DNA from: JBBDSH01 sp040905045
Lineage (GTDB): Bacteria; Pseudomonadota; Gammaproteobacteria; Eutrophobiales; Eutrophobiaceae
Direction of reading: 5' to 3'
Length of the DNA stretch: 46,694 nucleotides
NCBI GenBank assembly: GCA_040905045.1
Contig: JBBDSH010000036.1
Coordinates: forward strand, 1-46,694
In this document: one piece after another, positions 1 through 8,224 of the stretch
Layout of the letters: each line of letters opens with the position of its first letter
Position numbering within the stretch: position 1 is the first letter of the stretch
The notes under the pieces: generated by a model
Database searches by the model: none
What the model saw: the letters and a program-made list of their open reading frames with translations, nothing else
Told to the model about the DNA's origin: nothing
Program-made: the position numbers and the translations under genes

Positions 1-124
1 ATTCCTCAGTGGGAGTCGCTGTGAATACGTCCCCCGGATCAAGCCTGCCCCGGCCGAAGAGCCGGGGTCCGGGACAGGCTATGCGGCCGACGGTCCCACA
101 GAGGAATGTCGGGATACTTCCGGT
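1..124. repeat. MITE-like dispersed repeat, copy 1 (left end outside window)
   Basis: This is the right part of a dispersed element that occurs four times in the window. It ends in a terminal arm (about 94-124) reading TCCCACAGAGGAATGTCGGG followed by ATACTTCCGG. The start of the window (attcctcagtggga) is the inner part of the opposite inverted arm. Between them is a GC-rich hairpin (about 45-80) made of CCTGCCCCGG and CCGGGGTCCGGGACAGG. No reading frame of its own is apparent. Confidence 0.8.
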
Positions 125-277
125 TTCATTTATAATGAGTGTTTTCAGGGCAACGGGAATGTAAAATCGCATACCCGGGCCGGTTCTTCAAATATCCGAA
201 AATTGACGAAATTTGCCGAAGAATGGACCGATGAACCCATGGTACCTTGTAATATGTAATAGTGGTAACGTTTCATA

Positions 278-1423
278 ATGCGCCTGCTGATCCTGTTCTC
301 CGTTGCTATCGTTATCGTTCTGCTCCTGGTTCTGACCCGACCGGAGTCCAAGGCGGAACTGCAGCCCTACCCTTCCCCCGTGGTGGATTTCACTGCCGTG
401 GAACAGCAGGACGTGCGGCCGTTTGTTATAAAAACGGGACGCCTGCAGCCCGCACGCAAGGCACAACTGCGTTTTGAAGTTTCGGGCCGGGTGGTTGAGC
501 GGTATGTGGAGCCGGGGCAGCATGTTGTGAGAGGCGAACCCTTGTTGCGCGTGGATGAAGGTGATTACCGGGATACATTACTTGATATCGAGGCCCGTGT
601 TAATCAGGAAAGGCAGGCTATAGAGCGGGATCGGAAGCTGCTGGAGCTGGTGACACAGGAGCGGAAATTGCAGCAAAGGGAGGTCGAACGGCTGGAGCAA
701 CTGGGCCGCGATGCACTGTCTTCAAAGTCCGCTTATGACGAGGCCATGCGCCGGCAGCTGCAGTACGAAGCGGAAGAAGCCAGGCTGCGATACAGTGTTG
801 AAACGGCCGAAGCGCGACTGCAAAGCCGATCCGCCGAACTTAACAGGGCCCTGCGTGATCTGGAAAGAACCAGGCTGACGGCGCCGTTCGATGCAACAGT
901 GAATGCGGTCGAACTGGAAGTTGGCGATTACGTAACCACGGGCCAGGCGGCGATAGAACTTGTGCAACTGGACAGCCTGGATTTGTACCTGGAGGTTACA
1001 AGCATTCTTGCTTCCAGTCTTTCTCTGGGAGAGAAGGTTGATATCCATGTCGGCGACGAAACCCGCAAGGGGCTAATCATCGCTCTTTCCGCCGATCCGG
1101 ATCCGGTTACCAATACGCATCCGCTGCGCATTCGTACGGAACGCGACGGCCTGTTGCCGGGGCTTATCGCCAGAGTCGAGTTGCCCGAACCGTTCATTTC
1201 CGACGCCTTGCTTGTTCCCGTTACCTCCGTGCTGCAGGAAGGCGGCAATGCCTATGTATTCAGGGTCGATGATAACAGGCTGGTGCGGACCCGGGTGGAC
1301 CTGGCCAAGCGTTTCCGGGGTCACTGGATCGTTGACGGCGTGGAAGCCGGGGCGCGGATTGTCAAGGATGACGTGGCCGCACTGGCGGACGGCCAGGAAG
1401 TTACCTTGAGTTCCCGGAACTGA
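278..1423 (+). CDS. RND efflux periplasmic adaptor (membrane fusion protein, HlyD/AcrA type)
   Basis: This 381-residue protein is the adaptor that links an inner-membrane RND pump to an outer-membrane channel. One hydrophobic N-terminal segment (about residues 2-20) acts as membrane anchor or uncleaved signal, and no lipobox cysteine follows it. The first lipoyl half (about 60-95, FEVSGRVVERYVEPGQHVVRGEPLL in outline) is followed by a long charged coiled-coil hairpin (about 100-200), the second lipoyl half (TAPFDATVNAVELEVGDYV region) and a beta-barrel/membrane-proximal domain to the end. The ATG at 278 begins the hydrophobic anchor directly; the Shine-Dalgarno is weak. The pump gene starts 23 bases after its stop, so the two form an operon. 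No outer-membrane TolC-type gene is next to it. The substrate cannot be told from sequence. Confidence 0.9.
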   Translation: MRLLILFSVAIVIVLLLVLTRPESKAELQPYPSPVVDFTAVEQQDVRPFVIKTGRLQPARKAQLRFEVSGRVVERYVEPGQHVVRGEPLLRVDEGDYRDTLLDIEARVNQERQAIERDRKLLELVTQERKLQQREVERLEQLGRDALSSKSAYDEAMRRQLQYEAEEARLRYSVETAEARLQSRSAELNRALRDLERTRLTAPFDATVNAVELEVGDYVTTGQAAIELVQLDSLDLYLEVTSILASSLSLGEKVDIHVGDETRKGLIIALSADPDPVTNTHPLRIRTERDGLLPGLIARVELPEPFISDALLVPVTSVLQEGGNAYVFRVDDNRLVRTRVDLAKRFRGHWIVDGVEAGARIVKDDVAALADGQEVTLSSRN

Positions 1424-1446
1424 GGCACAGCCGCATACCGGCCCCT

Positions 1447-4400
1447 ATGTCCATCGTTCGTTTTTCCATCGACAACCCCCTGATCGTCAATATGATGATG
1501 GTGCTGATCCTGATAATCGGCATCGTCTCCTGGTATGCCATGCCGCAGGAAATCTTTCCGGTGGTGGAACTGGATATGGTCAGCATACAGACCGAGTTCG
1601 AGGGCGCATCACCGCTGGAGGTGGAAGAACAGGTGACACTGCCCATCGAGGAAGAGTTTGAGAACCACCAGGATATCGATTATGTCAGTTCCAACAGCCG
1701 CGAGGGCATGTCGAGCATCTACATCAATCTGAAGGCCGGTTCCAATGTCGATGATTTCATGCGCGATGCGCGCACTATACTGGATGTCATCGATGATCTT
1801 CCCGATATTGCCAAGGAGCCGGAACTGACCCGGATCCGGACCCGTTTCCCGGTCATTACGCTGACATTGTACGGGGAATTGTCCGATGCGGAGCTGTTTG
1901 AAATCACTGATCGAGTTCAGCACAGGATGCAGCAGCTGAACGGTGTAGCCAGTGTCGGAGTGGCCGGCAAACGTGACTGGGAAATCTGGGTGATTGTCGA
2001 TCCCCATGAACTGGCGGCACTCAATATCACACTGGAGAGTGTCATGGATGCCCTGCGCAACAATCTCCGCGATCAGCCCGGTGGCAGGATCTCGTCCAGG
2101 GAAGGGGATATTCGCCTGCGAGGCAAGGGGGTTGCGCCGGAGCCGGCGGATATAGGCGATATAGTAATACGATCAAACCCCGCGGGCGGCCTGCTGCGGT
2201 TGGGGGATGTTGCAAATGTGGAGCGGCGGTTCGAGGAGGCGTTGACCTATGCCCGTTTCGACGGCAAACCCTCGGTTAACCTGACGGTAACCAAGACGGC
2301 GGAGGCATCCACCATTGAGGTGTCCAGGCTGGTTCGTGAACTGGGCAAGGAACTGGAACAAACCCTTCCCGCCAGTGTGTACGTGGGCACGCATACCGAT
2401 ATGTCCAACTATGTAAAGACCCGTCTCAATACTGTCAAGTCATCCGGTCTTGTGGGTCTGATCCTGGTGCTGTTGTCACTGTATTTTCTTGTCAATTTCA
2501 GAGTCGCGCTTATCACGGCCATCGGCATTCCCGTGTCCTTCCTGTTTGCCCTGGCCTTGATGAATTACCTGGGATTTACCATCAATATGGTATCCCTGTT
2601 CGCTTTCCTGATCGTACTGGGAATGATTGTGGACGATGCTATTATCGTCAGCGAAAACAGCTATCGGCATATAGAAATGGGTCAAGGCAATGTCGACTCT
2701 GCCATTGCCGGCGCCAGTGAAGTGTTCTGGCCGGTGGTTGTTTCCACGTTTACAACCATTGCCGCTTTTTTGCCCATGTTTGCCATCGGCGGCACCATAG
2801 GTGAATTCATCAAGGTAATCCCCGTCGTGGTCAGTTGTGCATTGCTGGGATCGCTGCTTGAGGCTTTTATAATACTGCCGTCTCATTCGGCGCATTTTCT
2901 GAAGAAGCAAGAGCCGGACCGATCATTTATTGATTGGCAGTATCTTCTGAATCGTTATGGCAGGGTATTGCATTGGTCGATACTGAACCGCTATACGGTT
3001 GCCGTGGCCGGCATCGGCCTTTTATTGATTGCACTGGCCTATGCGGCCACGCGCCTTCCGTACGAACAATTCGGCGACGTGGAGATCGGCCAGTTTTTCC
3101 TCAATGTTGAGGCGCCCAATACCTATTCGCTTGAAGAAAGTTTGGCTCTGGCGGAAGAGCTCGAGGAAAAGATATTTGCCAGCGTGCACGAGGACGAGCT
3201 CGATACGGTATTGACCAATGTGGGCTATTCCATCATCGATTTTCAGCGCTCACGGAGTGGCAGCAATCTGATCCAGTTCATTATCGATCTGGAAAAACCG
3301 GTGCCGCAGGGCTTTATTGAAAAGTGGGTGGCGCCGCTTGTCAGTCTTGAATTTGACAATCATGGCGCCCGCGTGCGTACAACGGATGAAGTCATAGATT
3401 CATTACGGGATGAATTCAGCCGGGTAGCCGGTGTCAACCGGCTCAGTGTACTGAAGCCCCAGGCGGGGCCCGCCGGAAACGATGTGGATGTCGGCGTTGT
3501 CAGCCGTGATTTCAAATTGCTCAGGAGCAAGGCGGATGAAATCCGTGATTATTTGCGCCAGATACCGGGAGTCAAGGATGTGCAACACGATCAGGAAGCG
3601 GGCAAGCTGGAATACCAGTATGAGCTCAATGACAAAGGCCGCATGTTGGGATTGACCCAGTCACAGATTGCCAATGTGATACGCAGCGGGTTTCTGGGCT
3701 TTGAAGTCGTTCATGTGACCTGGAACGAAAAACGCATTCCGGTTCGTGTGATCTTTCCGGAGACGCTGCGCGAGGAGGCCGACAGCCTGGCCGGATTGCC
3801 GGTGGTGCTTCCCAACGGCCGCAGTGTCTATCTGGATGATGTCGCCGATATCACCGTTGATCGGGGGCTGAACGAAATCCGCCGGCGCGATTTTCGCAGA
3901 ATGGCGCGCATCACGGCGGAAGTGGACTCGGCTGTTATTACACCGATCCAGGTGGCGGGTATCATCAACAGGAACTTCAAGCCGGAGAATCCCGTTGAAG
4001 CCAATTACAATCTTTTGTTCCTGGGGCAGAAGCAGGAGGCGGAGGAATCCTTTACCGGCATGTACAGGGCTCTGCTGATTTCTCTGGTTATCATTCTTTT
4101 CATGCTCACGGCCCTGTTCAAGTCCCTGCTGGATCCCCTGGTGGTGATGTTTGCCATACCGTTCGGTTTGATTGGTGTCGTATTCGGTCACGCATTGTTC
4201 GGCTATAATCTGCAGTTTCTTTCCATGGTGGGCGTACTGGCCCTGTCCGGTATCATCGTCAATGATTCACTGATATTGATTGATTTCATAAATAACCGGC
4301 GCAATGCGGGCATAGAGCGGCTCGATGCTGTATACGAGGCATGCAAGGTCAGGGCACGACCCATACTCCTGACTACCATTACCACTTTCCTGGGCGTATC

Positions 4401-4584
4401 TCCCCTCATATTTTTCTCTACGGGACAGACGAAGTTTCTCGCACCCATGGCAGTGAGCCTGGGTTTCGGTCTGGTGTTTGCCACAGCATTGATCCTGCTG
4501 GCGCTGCCGTGTTTCTATCTGATTGCCGATGATATGCGTATTCGGGTTTTGAACAGGCTTAGACTTGCAATGAAGACGACCTGA
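1447..4584 (+). CDS. RND efflux pump, inner-membrane transporter subunit
   Basis: At 1045 residues this has the usual size of an AcrB/MexB-class proton-driven exporter. The N-terminus (FSIDNPLIVNMMMVLILIIG) is the first membrane helix. A large periplasmic porter domain follows, then helices 2-6 with the TM4 proton-relay signature GMIVDDAIIVSEN (two adjacent acidic residues). A second periplasmic domain and a second helix set end the protein, with the repeat-typical segment LALSGIIVNDSLILIDFINNRR. The sequence resembles the divergent RND group often annotated as hydrophobe/amphiphile or AcrB/D/F exporters rather than the metal (CusA) group, because metal-binding methionine clusters are not obvious. 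It is translated just after the adaptor, and the following SDR gene begins one base after its stop. Confidence 0.92.
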   Translation: MSIVRFSIDNPLIVNMMMVLILIIGIVSWYAMPQEIFPVVELDMVSIQTEFEGASPLEVEEQVTLPIEEEFENHQDIDYVSSNSREGMSSIYINLKAGSNVDDFMRDARTILDVIDDLPDIAKEPELTRIRTRFPVITLTLYGELSDAELFEITDRVQHRMQQLNGVASVGVAGKRDWEIWVIVDPHELAALNITLESVMDALRNNLRDQPGGRISSREGDIRLRGKGVAPEPADIGDIVIRSNPAGGLLRLGDVANVERRFEEALTYARFDGKPSVNLTVTKTAEASTIEVSRLVRELGKELEQTLPASVYVGTHTDMSNYVKTRLNTVKSSGLVGLILVLLSLYFLVNFRVALITAIGIPVSFLFALALMNYLGFTINMVSLFAFLIVLGMIVDDAIIVSENSYRHIEMGQGNVDSAIAGASEVFWPVVVSTFTTIAAFLPMFAIGGTIGEFIKVIPVVVSCALLGSLLEAFIILPSHSAHFLKKQEPDRSFIDWQYLLNRYGRVLHWSILNRYTVAVAGIGLLLIALAYAATRLPYEQFGDVEIGQFFLNVEAPNTYSLEESLALAEELEEKIFASVHEDELDTVLTNVGYSIIDFQRSRSGSNLIQFIIDLEKPVPQGFIEKWVAPLVSLEFDNHGARVRTTDEVIDSLRDEFSRVAGVNRLSVLKPQAGPAGNDVDVGVVSRDFKLLRSKADEIRDYLRQIPGVKDVQHDQEAGKLEYQYELNDKGRMLGLTQSQIANVIRSGFLGFEVVHVTWNEKRIPVRVIFPETLREEADSLAGLPVVLPNGRSVYLDDVADITVDRGLNEIRRRDFRRMARITAEVDSAVITPIQVAGIINRNFKPENPVEANYNLLFLGQKQEAEESFTGMYRALLISLVIILFMLTALFKSLLDPLVVMFAIPFGLIGVVFGHALFGYNLQFLSMVGVLALSGIIVNDSLILIDFINNRRNAGIERLDAVYEACKVRARPILLTTITTFLGVSPLIFFSTGQTKFLAPMAVSLGFGLVFATALILLALPCFYLIADDMRIRVLNRLRLAMKTT

Positions 4585-4585
4585 C

Positions 4586-5446
4586 GTGAATGCTAACGGT
4601 GAAAATTCCGTCCTTATAACCGGTTGTTCCACGGGAATAGGTTATTGTGCGGCCAGGGGGCTGGCGCAACGAAACTATCGGGTATTTGCTACGGCCCGCA
4701 AGCATGAAGATGTCGAACGGCTTTCCGGAGAGGGATTTGAAGCTCTGCAACTGGACGTGGCCAATCCGGCTTCCATTGAAAGGACGGTCGAGATTGTGCT
4801 TGAGAAAACCGGCGGCCGCCTGTACGGATTGTTCAACAATGCCGGGTTCGGGCAGCCCGGCGCGGTGGAGGATTTGAGCCGGGATACATTGCGTGATCAG
4901 TTTGAAACCAATCTTTTCGGTTTGCATGAACTGACCGTGAGGTTGCTTTTGGCCATGCGCAGACAGGGCAAAGGCCGTATTATCCAGAACAGTTCTTTGC
5001 TGGGCCTGGTGGCATTGAAATACCGCGGTGCCTATGTTGCCAGCAAGTATGCCCTGGAAGGGCTCAGTGACGTCCTGCGCATGGAATTACGGGGTTCGGG
5101 TGTTCATGTTTCCCTGATAGAACCGGGTCCGGTGACAAGCGATTTCCGGCGCAATGCCTATGAACTGTTCAGGCGCAACATTGATCGGGATACATCTCCG
5201 CACAGGGCAGTTTATCAGGCCGTGGAAAAACGGCTGGCGACGGTGGATGACGGCGGCGTGCCGTTTACACTGGGGCCGGAGGCGGTGCTGGACAAAGTGA
5301 TTCACGCCCTGGAAAGTAACCGGCCGAAACCACGCTATTACGTTACCGTGCCCACCTACGGCTTCGCCTTTCTGAAAAGGATCCTGCCGCACCGGTGGCT
5401 GGACGGGGTGCTGATAAAGACTTCCGAAGCTGAAAACAGGGAGTGA
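4586..5446 (+). CDS. SDR-family NAD(P)-dependent oxidoreductase
   Basis: This 286-residue classical short-chain dehydrogenase/reductase begins with a GTG at 4586, only one base after the RND pump stop, so it is probably translationally coupled. The cofactor motif TGCSTGIG lies near residue 12, NNAG near residue 90 and the catalytic YVASK (Y-x-x-x-K) near residue 153. The length and C-terminal layout resemble bacterial SDRs acting on retinol- or steroid-like and long-chain substrates (E. coli YbbO type). The substrate is unknown. Its tight coupling to an efflux pump is suggestive of a shared small-molecule context, but that is inference. After the stop comes a short gtgagg-word stretch and then a dispersed repeat. 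Confidence 0.88.
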   Translation: MNANGENSVLITGCSTGIGYCAARGLAQRNYRVFATARKHEDVERLSGEGFEALQLDVANPASIERTVEIVLEKTGGRLYGLFNNAGFGQPGAVEDLSRDTLRDQFETNLFGLHELTVRLLLAMRRQGKGRIIQNSSLLGLVALKYRGAYVASKYALEGLSDVLRMELRGSGVHVSLIEPGPVTSDFRRNAYELFRRNIDRDTSPHRAVYQAVEKRLATVDDGGVPFTLGPEAVLDKVIHALESNRPKPRYYVTVPTYGFAFLKRILPHRWLDGVLIKTSEAENRE

Positions 5447-5493
5447 GGTGTGAGGAGAAGCCACAGGGTAAACAGAGTAATTATTAAGCAGGT

Positions 5494-5606
5494 AGTAAGC
5501 ATCCCGATATTCCTCTGTGGGACACGCTGTGAATACATCCTGTACGCTCGACGGCCGCATCCATGCGGCCGACGGTCCCACAGAAGAATATCGGGATGCT
5601 TCCGGT
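5494..5606. repeat. MITE-like dispersed repeat, copy 2
   Basis: This copy of about 113 bp lies between the convergent SDR and AhpD-like genes. Its arms are AAGCATCCCGATATTCCTC (about 5497-5515) and its inverted partner ending ATCGGGATGCTTCCGG (about 5590-5605). The centre is a hairpin of GGCCGCATCCATGCGGCC type instead of the CCTGCCCCGG hairpin of the other copies. Paired changes in both arms (GCATCCCGATAT against GTATCCCGACAT elsewhere) keep the inverted repeat intact. Confidence 0.8.
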
Positions 5607-5668
5607 TTCTTTAATAATATTAACGAAATTATATATTCCTCTCGGTACTCTTTGGCTGAAGTTATAGT

Positions 5669-6211
5669 CTAATCATCGTGTTTCAAGGCTGTCGAGTAGC
5701 CTTCTTCAGCGAGGCGCCTGCCTATGACGTCACGATAATCCGGTGCCGACTTGATACCATACCCCTCTATGAGCCGGTTATAGTAGTTGAACAATCCACA
5801 TATCGAAACAACATGGTAAAAAGCTTCCTCGTCCCATCCCGCATCGAATATGGCGTCTGCGTCCGACCGGGTCATTCTGGCAGGTGATTCGGTAAGCTTC
5901 TTCACATAGCGAAGTATGGGTTTCATTTCAGGTTCAATATCCGACGACTCGATATCCTGGATCAGGCTGTCGATCAAACCTTTTTCCATGCCCAGGGCCT
6001 CGGCCGTTGCGGAATGCGTCTGACAACAGAATTGACAGGTATTGAGACCGGAAGTGTAGGCAGCGATCAATTCACGCTGCGCCGTCGTCAGGCTTGATTT
6101 GCCGCGCAGCAGTTTCTCCGTAAAATCCATGATCAGGGATCCGCTTTCCGGGAATTGTTTTAAAATTGTGGATGGACGTGCGTTTTCAGCTACTGATTTT
6201 AAAAATGGCAT
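5669..6211 (-). CDS. Carboxymuconolactone decarboxylase/AhpD-like peroxidase-related protein
   Basis: This 180-residue protein belongs to the all-helical AhpD-like superfamily. The redox motif C-x-x-C-x-x-x-H is visible near residue 60 (NTCQFCCQTHS), the signature of the alkylhydroperoxidase-like members. The longer helical C-terminal part (FYHVVSICGLFNYYNRLIEG) is typical of the proteins named peroxidase-related enzyme. A clear Shine-Dalgarno (AGGAGAG) precedes the ATG at 6211. It is transcribed towards the SDR gene and separated from it by repeat copy 2. The likely role is peroxide or thiol redox chemistry. A part in aromatic-ring catabolism is possible from the family name, but nothing local supports it. 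Confidence 0.82.
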   Translation of the reverse strand: MPFLKSVAENARPSTILKQFPESGSLIMDFTEKLLRGKSSLTTAQRELIAAYTSGLNTCQFCCQTHSATAEALGMEKGLIDSLIQDIESSDIEPEMKPILRYVKKLTESPARMTRSDADAIFDAGWDEEAFYHVVSICGLFNYYNRLIEGYGIKSAPDYRDVIGRRLAEEGYSTALKHDD

Positions 6212-6274
6212 AACAGTCTCTCCTGATGGATGAAAAATACAAATTAACCCGACCTTTCGTGCAAGGCAATCATT

Positions 6275-6571
6275 TCAGTTTCGGGGAAGTGTGATAACCG
6301 GTTCTTTGTTGTTTCGTCGGTACAGGACCACAGTGTTGCCGATTTTCTGGACAATTTCCGCGCCGCTGGATTCGCATATGTCCGTTGCCAGTTGATCCCT
6401 TTCCTGTCTGTCGCCGACGCGAATACTGGTTTTAACCAGTTCATGATGTTCCAGCGCCGTATTAATTTCATCCAGGACATTGCCGGTGAGGCCGTTCTGG
6501 CCTATGCGAATAATAACCTTGCGATCATGGGCCAGTGAACGCAGGTGTTTTTTCTGTTCTTTATTCAGCAT
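6275..6571 (-). CDS. yhbY: Ribosome assembly RNA-binding protein YhbY (CRM domain)
   Basis: This 98-residue protein consists of one CRM domain, which binds RNA and associates with the pre-50S ribosomal subunit. Family hallmarks are the start LNKEQKKHLRSLAHDRKVIIRIGQNGLT, with the GxxG-type loop, and the C-terminal segment EIVQKIGNTVVLYRRN. Its start overlaps the last 11 bases of rnfG, so it is probably coupled to the rnf operon. This is an unusual place, since yhbY is often near ftsH, rlmE or greA. The position normally taken by rnfE is occupied by this gene. Confidence 0.93.
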   Translation of the reverse strand: MLNKEQKKHLRSLAHDRKVIIRIGQNGLTGNVLDEINTALEHHELVKTSIRVGDRQERDQLATDICESSGAEIVQKIGNTVVLYRRNNKEPVITLPRN

Positions 6572-7199
6572 TCAGTTTCTCTCTTTCAAGGAATCGTTGT
6601 TTGTTCTGGTGATAATATTCCAGCACTTTCCTGACGCTTTGTATTACTCCGCGTGAGGTGATGGTTGCACCGCTCAGTTGATCAAAATCGCCGCCGTCCC
6701 TGCGCACCGTCCACAGGACCGGAGGCGTATTGTCCAGGGACCGGTTTTGGAAGTGCTCAATCCAGTCGGAATTGTATTGATCGACGGCATCGCCCAGTCC
6801 CTCCGTTTCCCCTTGTTCCAGGACACGGACTCCGCTGAGTACGCCATTCCGGTTGACGCCGACGGCGAGTTTTACCGGGCCATTGTATCCTTCGGCAATG
6901 ACCGGCATGAAGACAAACCCCTGTATATCCGCACCCTGCCGGCTCGTGAGGACGGTGACCGGCTGTTTGCTTCCGAAGGTTGCCGCGTCGATGATGTCCC
7001 GGGTTTCCTTCAGCGGCTCATTATTATAGGGGCCGGGAAGGATGTCGCCTATGATCCGCAGAACGGTCTCTTGCCGGTTGTCCGCAATCCTTGTATCGGT
7101 GAATTCGACCGTTGCCCTGATGAGACCGGCGCAGATCAGTGTCAAAACAAGTAACGGCAAGAGTACGCGTGTCACGGAATCATCCGGCTCGGCATTCAT
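6561..7199 (-). CDS. rnfG: Rnf electron transport complex subunit G (RnfG/RsxG)
   Basis: This 212-residue subunit carries covalently bound FMN and passes electrons within the membrane Rnf complex. One N-terminal membrane helix (about residues 12-28) anchors it, with the remainder outside the cytoplasm. The FMN-attachment motif SGATIT lies near residue 175 (DQLSGATITSRGVIQSV), where the last threonine carries the flavin in the family. The start at 7199 gives a protein that matches the family N-terminus; the open frame continues upstream only as an out-of-register extension over rnfD. It overlaps rnfD by four bases (7196-7199). Confidence 0.93.
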   Translation of the reverse strand: MNAEPDDSVTRVLLPLLVLTLICAGLIRATVEFTDTRIADNRQETVLRIIGDILPGPYNNEPLKETRDIIDAATFGSKQPVTVLTSRQGADIQGFVFMPVIAEGYNGPVKLAVGVNRNGVLSGVRVLEQGETEGLGDAVDQYNSDWIEHFQNRSLDNTPPVLWTVRRDGGDFDQLSGATITSRGVIQSVRKVLEYYHQNKQRFLEREKLNAE

Positions 7200-8224
7200 A
7201 CTTGATTCTCGCCGAGGACGCGGGGCCGGGTGAAATGATCGATGGCCGGGACAAAGGCGTTCGCGATCAGCACGGCAAAGGCGATACCGTCCGGGAAGGC
7301 GCCGAAGGTTCGGATAAGATAAACCAGAACGCCGATCAGTCCTGCATAGATGATACGCCCGCGCGGCGTACCGGACGCGGTTACGGGATCGGTGGCGATA
7401 AAAAACGCAGCCAGCATGGTGCCGCCGCTGAACAGGTAAAACAGGGGTGATGCATAGAGTTCCCCGTCGTGGATATTGAACAGACCCGCTGTGAGAAACA
7501 GTCCGGCGAGCATGGCAACGGGAATCTGCCAGTGGATGATGCGAAGGAAAACAAGCCCGGTACCGCCGAGCAGAAAGGCCAGATTGATCCATTCCCAGCC
7601 TTTCCCGCCGATGCCGCTGTAGATTGGTGACTCGCGTATTTCCGATATCATGTTCATGGCCGTCAGCTGCGACTGCATGTGGGCCAGCGGTGTGGCGCCG
7701 GTGACGCCGTCCATCGCAGCCGGACATGCCGCGAAGATACACTGGATGTATGTCGTGATATCCGGTTGGGCGGCTGTCGTTCCCGGCGCGGCCGGCCACA
7801 CGGTCATGGCCGCCGGGAAACAGAGAAAGACAAAAACATAGCCGGCCATGGCGGGGTTGAACAGGTTATGGCCCAGTCCGCCGAACAGATGTTTGGCGAA
7901 GATGACGGCAAAAGCAATCCCCAGGAGACTGATCCACCAGCTTGTCAGGGGTGTGATGCTCAGCGCGAACAGCAGTGCGGTTACGATGACACTGCCGTCG
8001 GTAATAAAGATGCGTATAGCGCGGCCCCGGAACTTCAGCATGATTGCTTCGATAAGCAGCGCAAACAGAACAGCGATAATACATTGCAGCAACACGCCCC
8101 AGCCGAAGAACCAGATGTAGCATAAAAGCCCCGGCAGCAGTGCCAGGCAGACACGAAGCATGATCGCGCTAACGGAGGAACCGGTATGGATATGGGGGGA
8201 GCTAAGGGCCGGTTTTTCAGTCAT
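7196..8224 (-). CDS. rnfD: Rnf electron transport complex subunit D (RnfD/RsxD)
   Basis: This 342-residue integral membrane subunit carries covalent FMN. Eight or so hydrophobic segments are visible. The flavinylation motif is TGATPL (within MDGVTGATPLAHM), and the characteristic GGLGHNLFNPAMAGYVF segment follows the fourth helix. The start MTEKPALSSPHIHTG was chosen because it matches the usual short N-terminus (hydrophilic, ending in SPHxH before the first helix). It overlaps the rnfC stop by eight bases. Translational coupling through the operon is likely. Confidence 0.94.
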   Translation of the reverse strand: MTEKPALSSPHIHTGSSVSAIMLRVCLALLPGLLCYIWFFGWGVLLQCIIAVLFALLIEAIMLKFRGRAIRIFITDGSVIVTALLFALSITPLTSWWISLLGIAFAVIFAKHLFGGLGHNLFNPAMAGYVFVFLCFPAAMTVWPAAPGTTAAQPDITTYIQCIFAACPAAMDGVTGATPLAHMQSQLTAMNMISEIRESPIYSGIGGKGWEWINLAFLLGGTGLVFLRIIHWQIPVAMLAGLFLTAGLFNIHDGELYASPLFYLFSGGTMLAAFFIATDPVTASGTPRGRIIYAGLIGVLVYLIRTFGAFPDGIAFAVLIANAFVPAIDHFTRPRVLGENQV

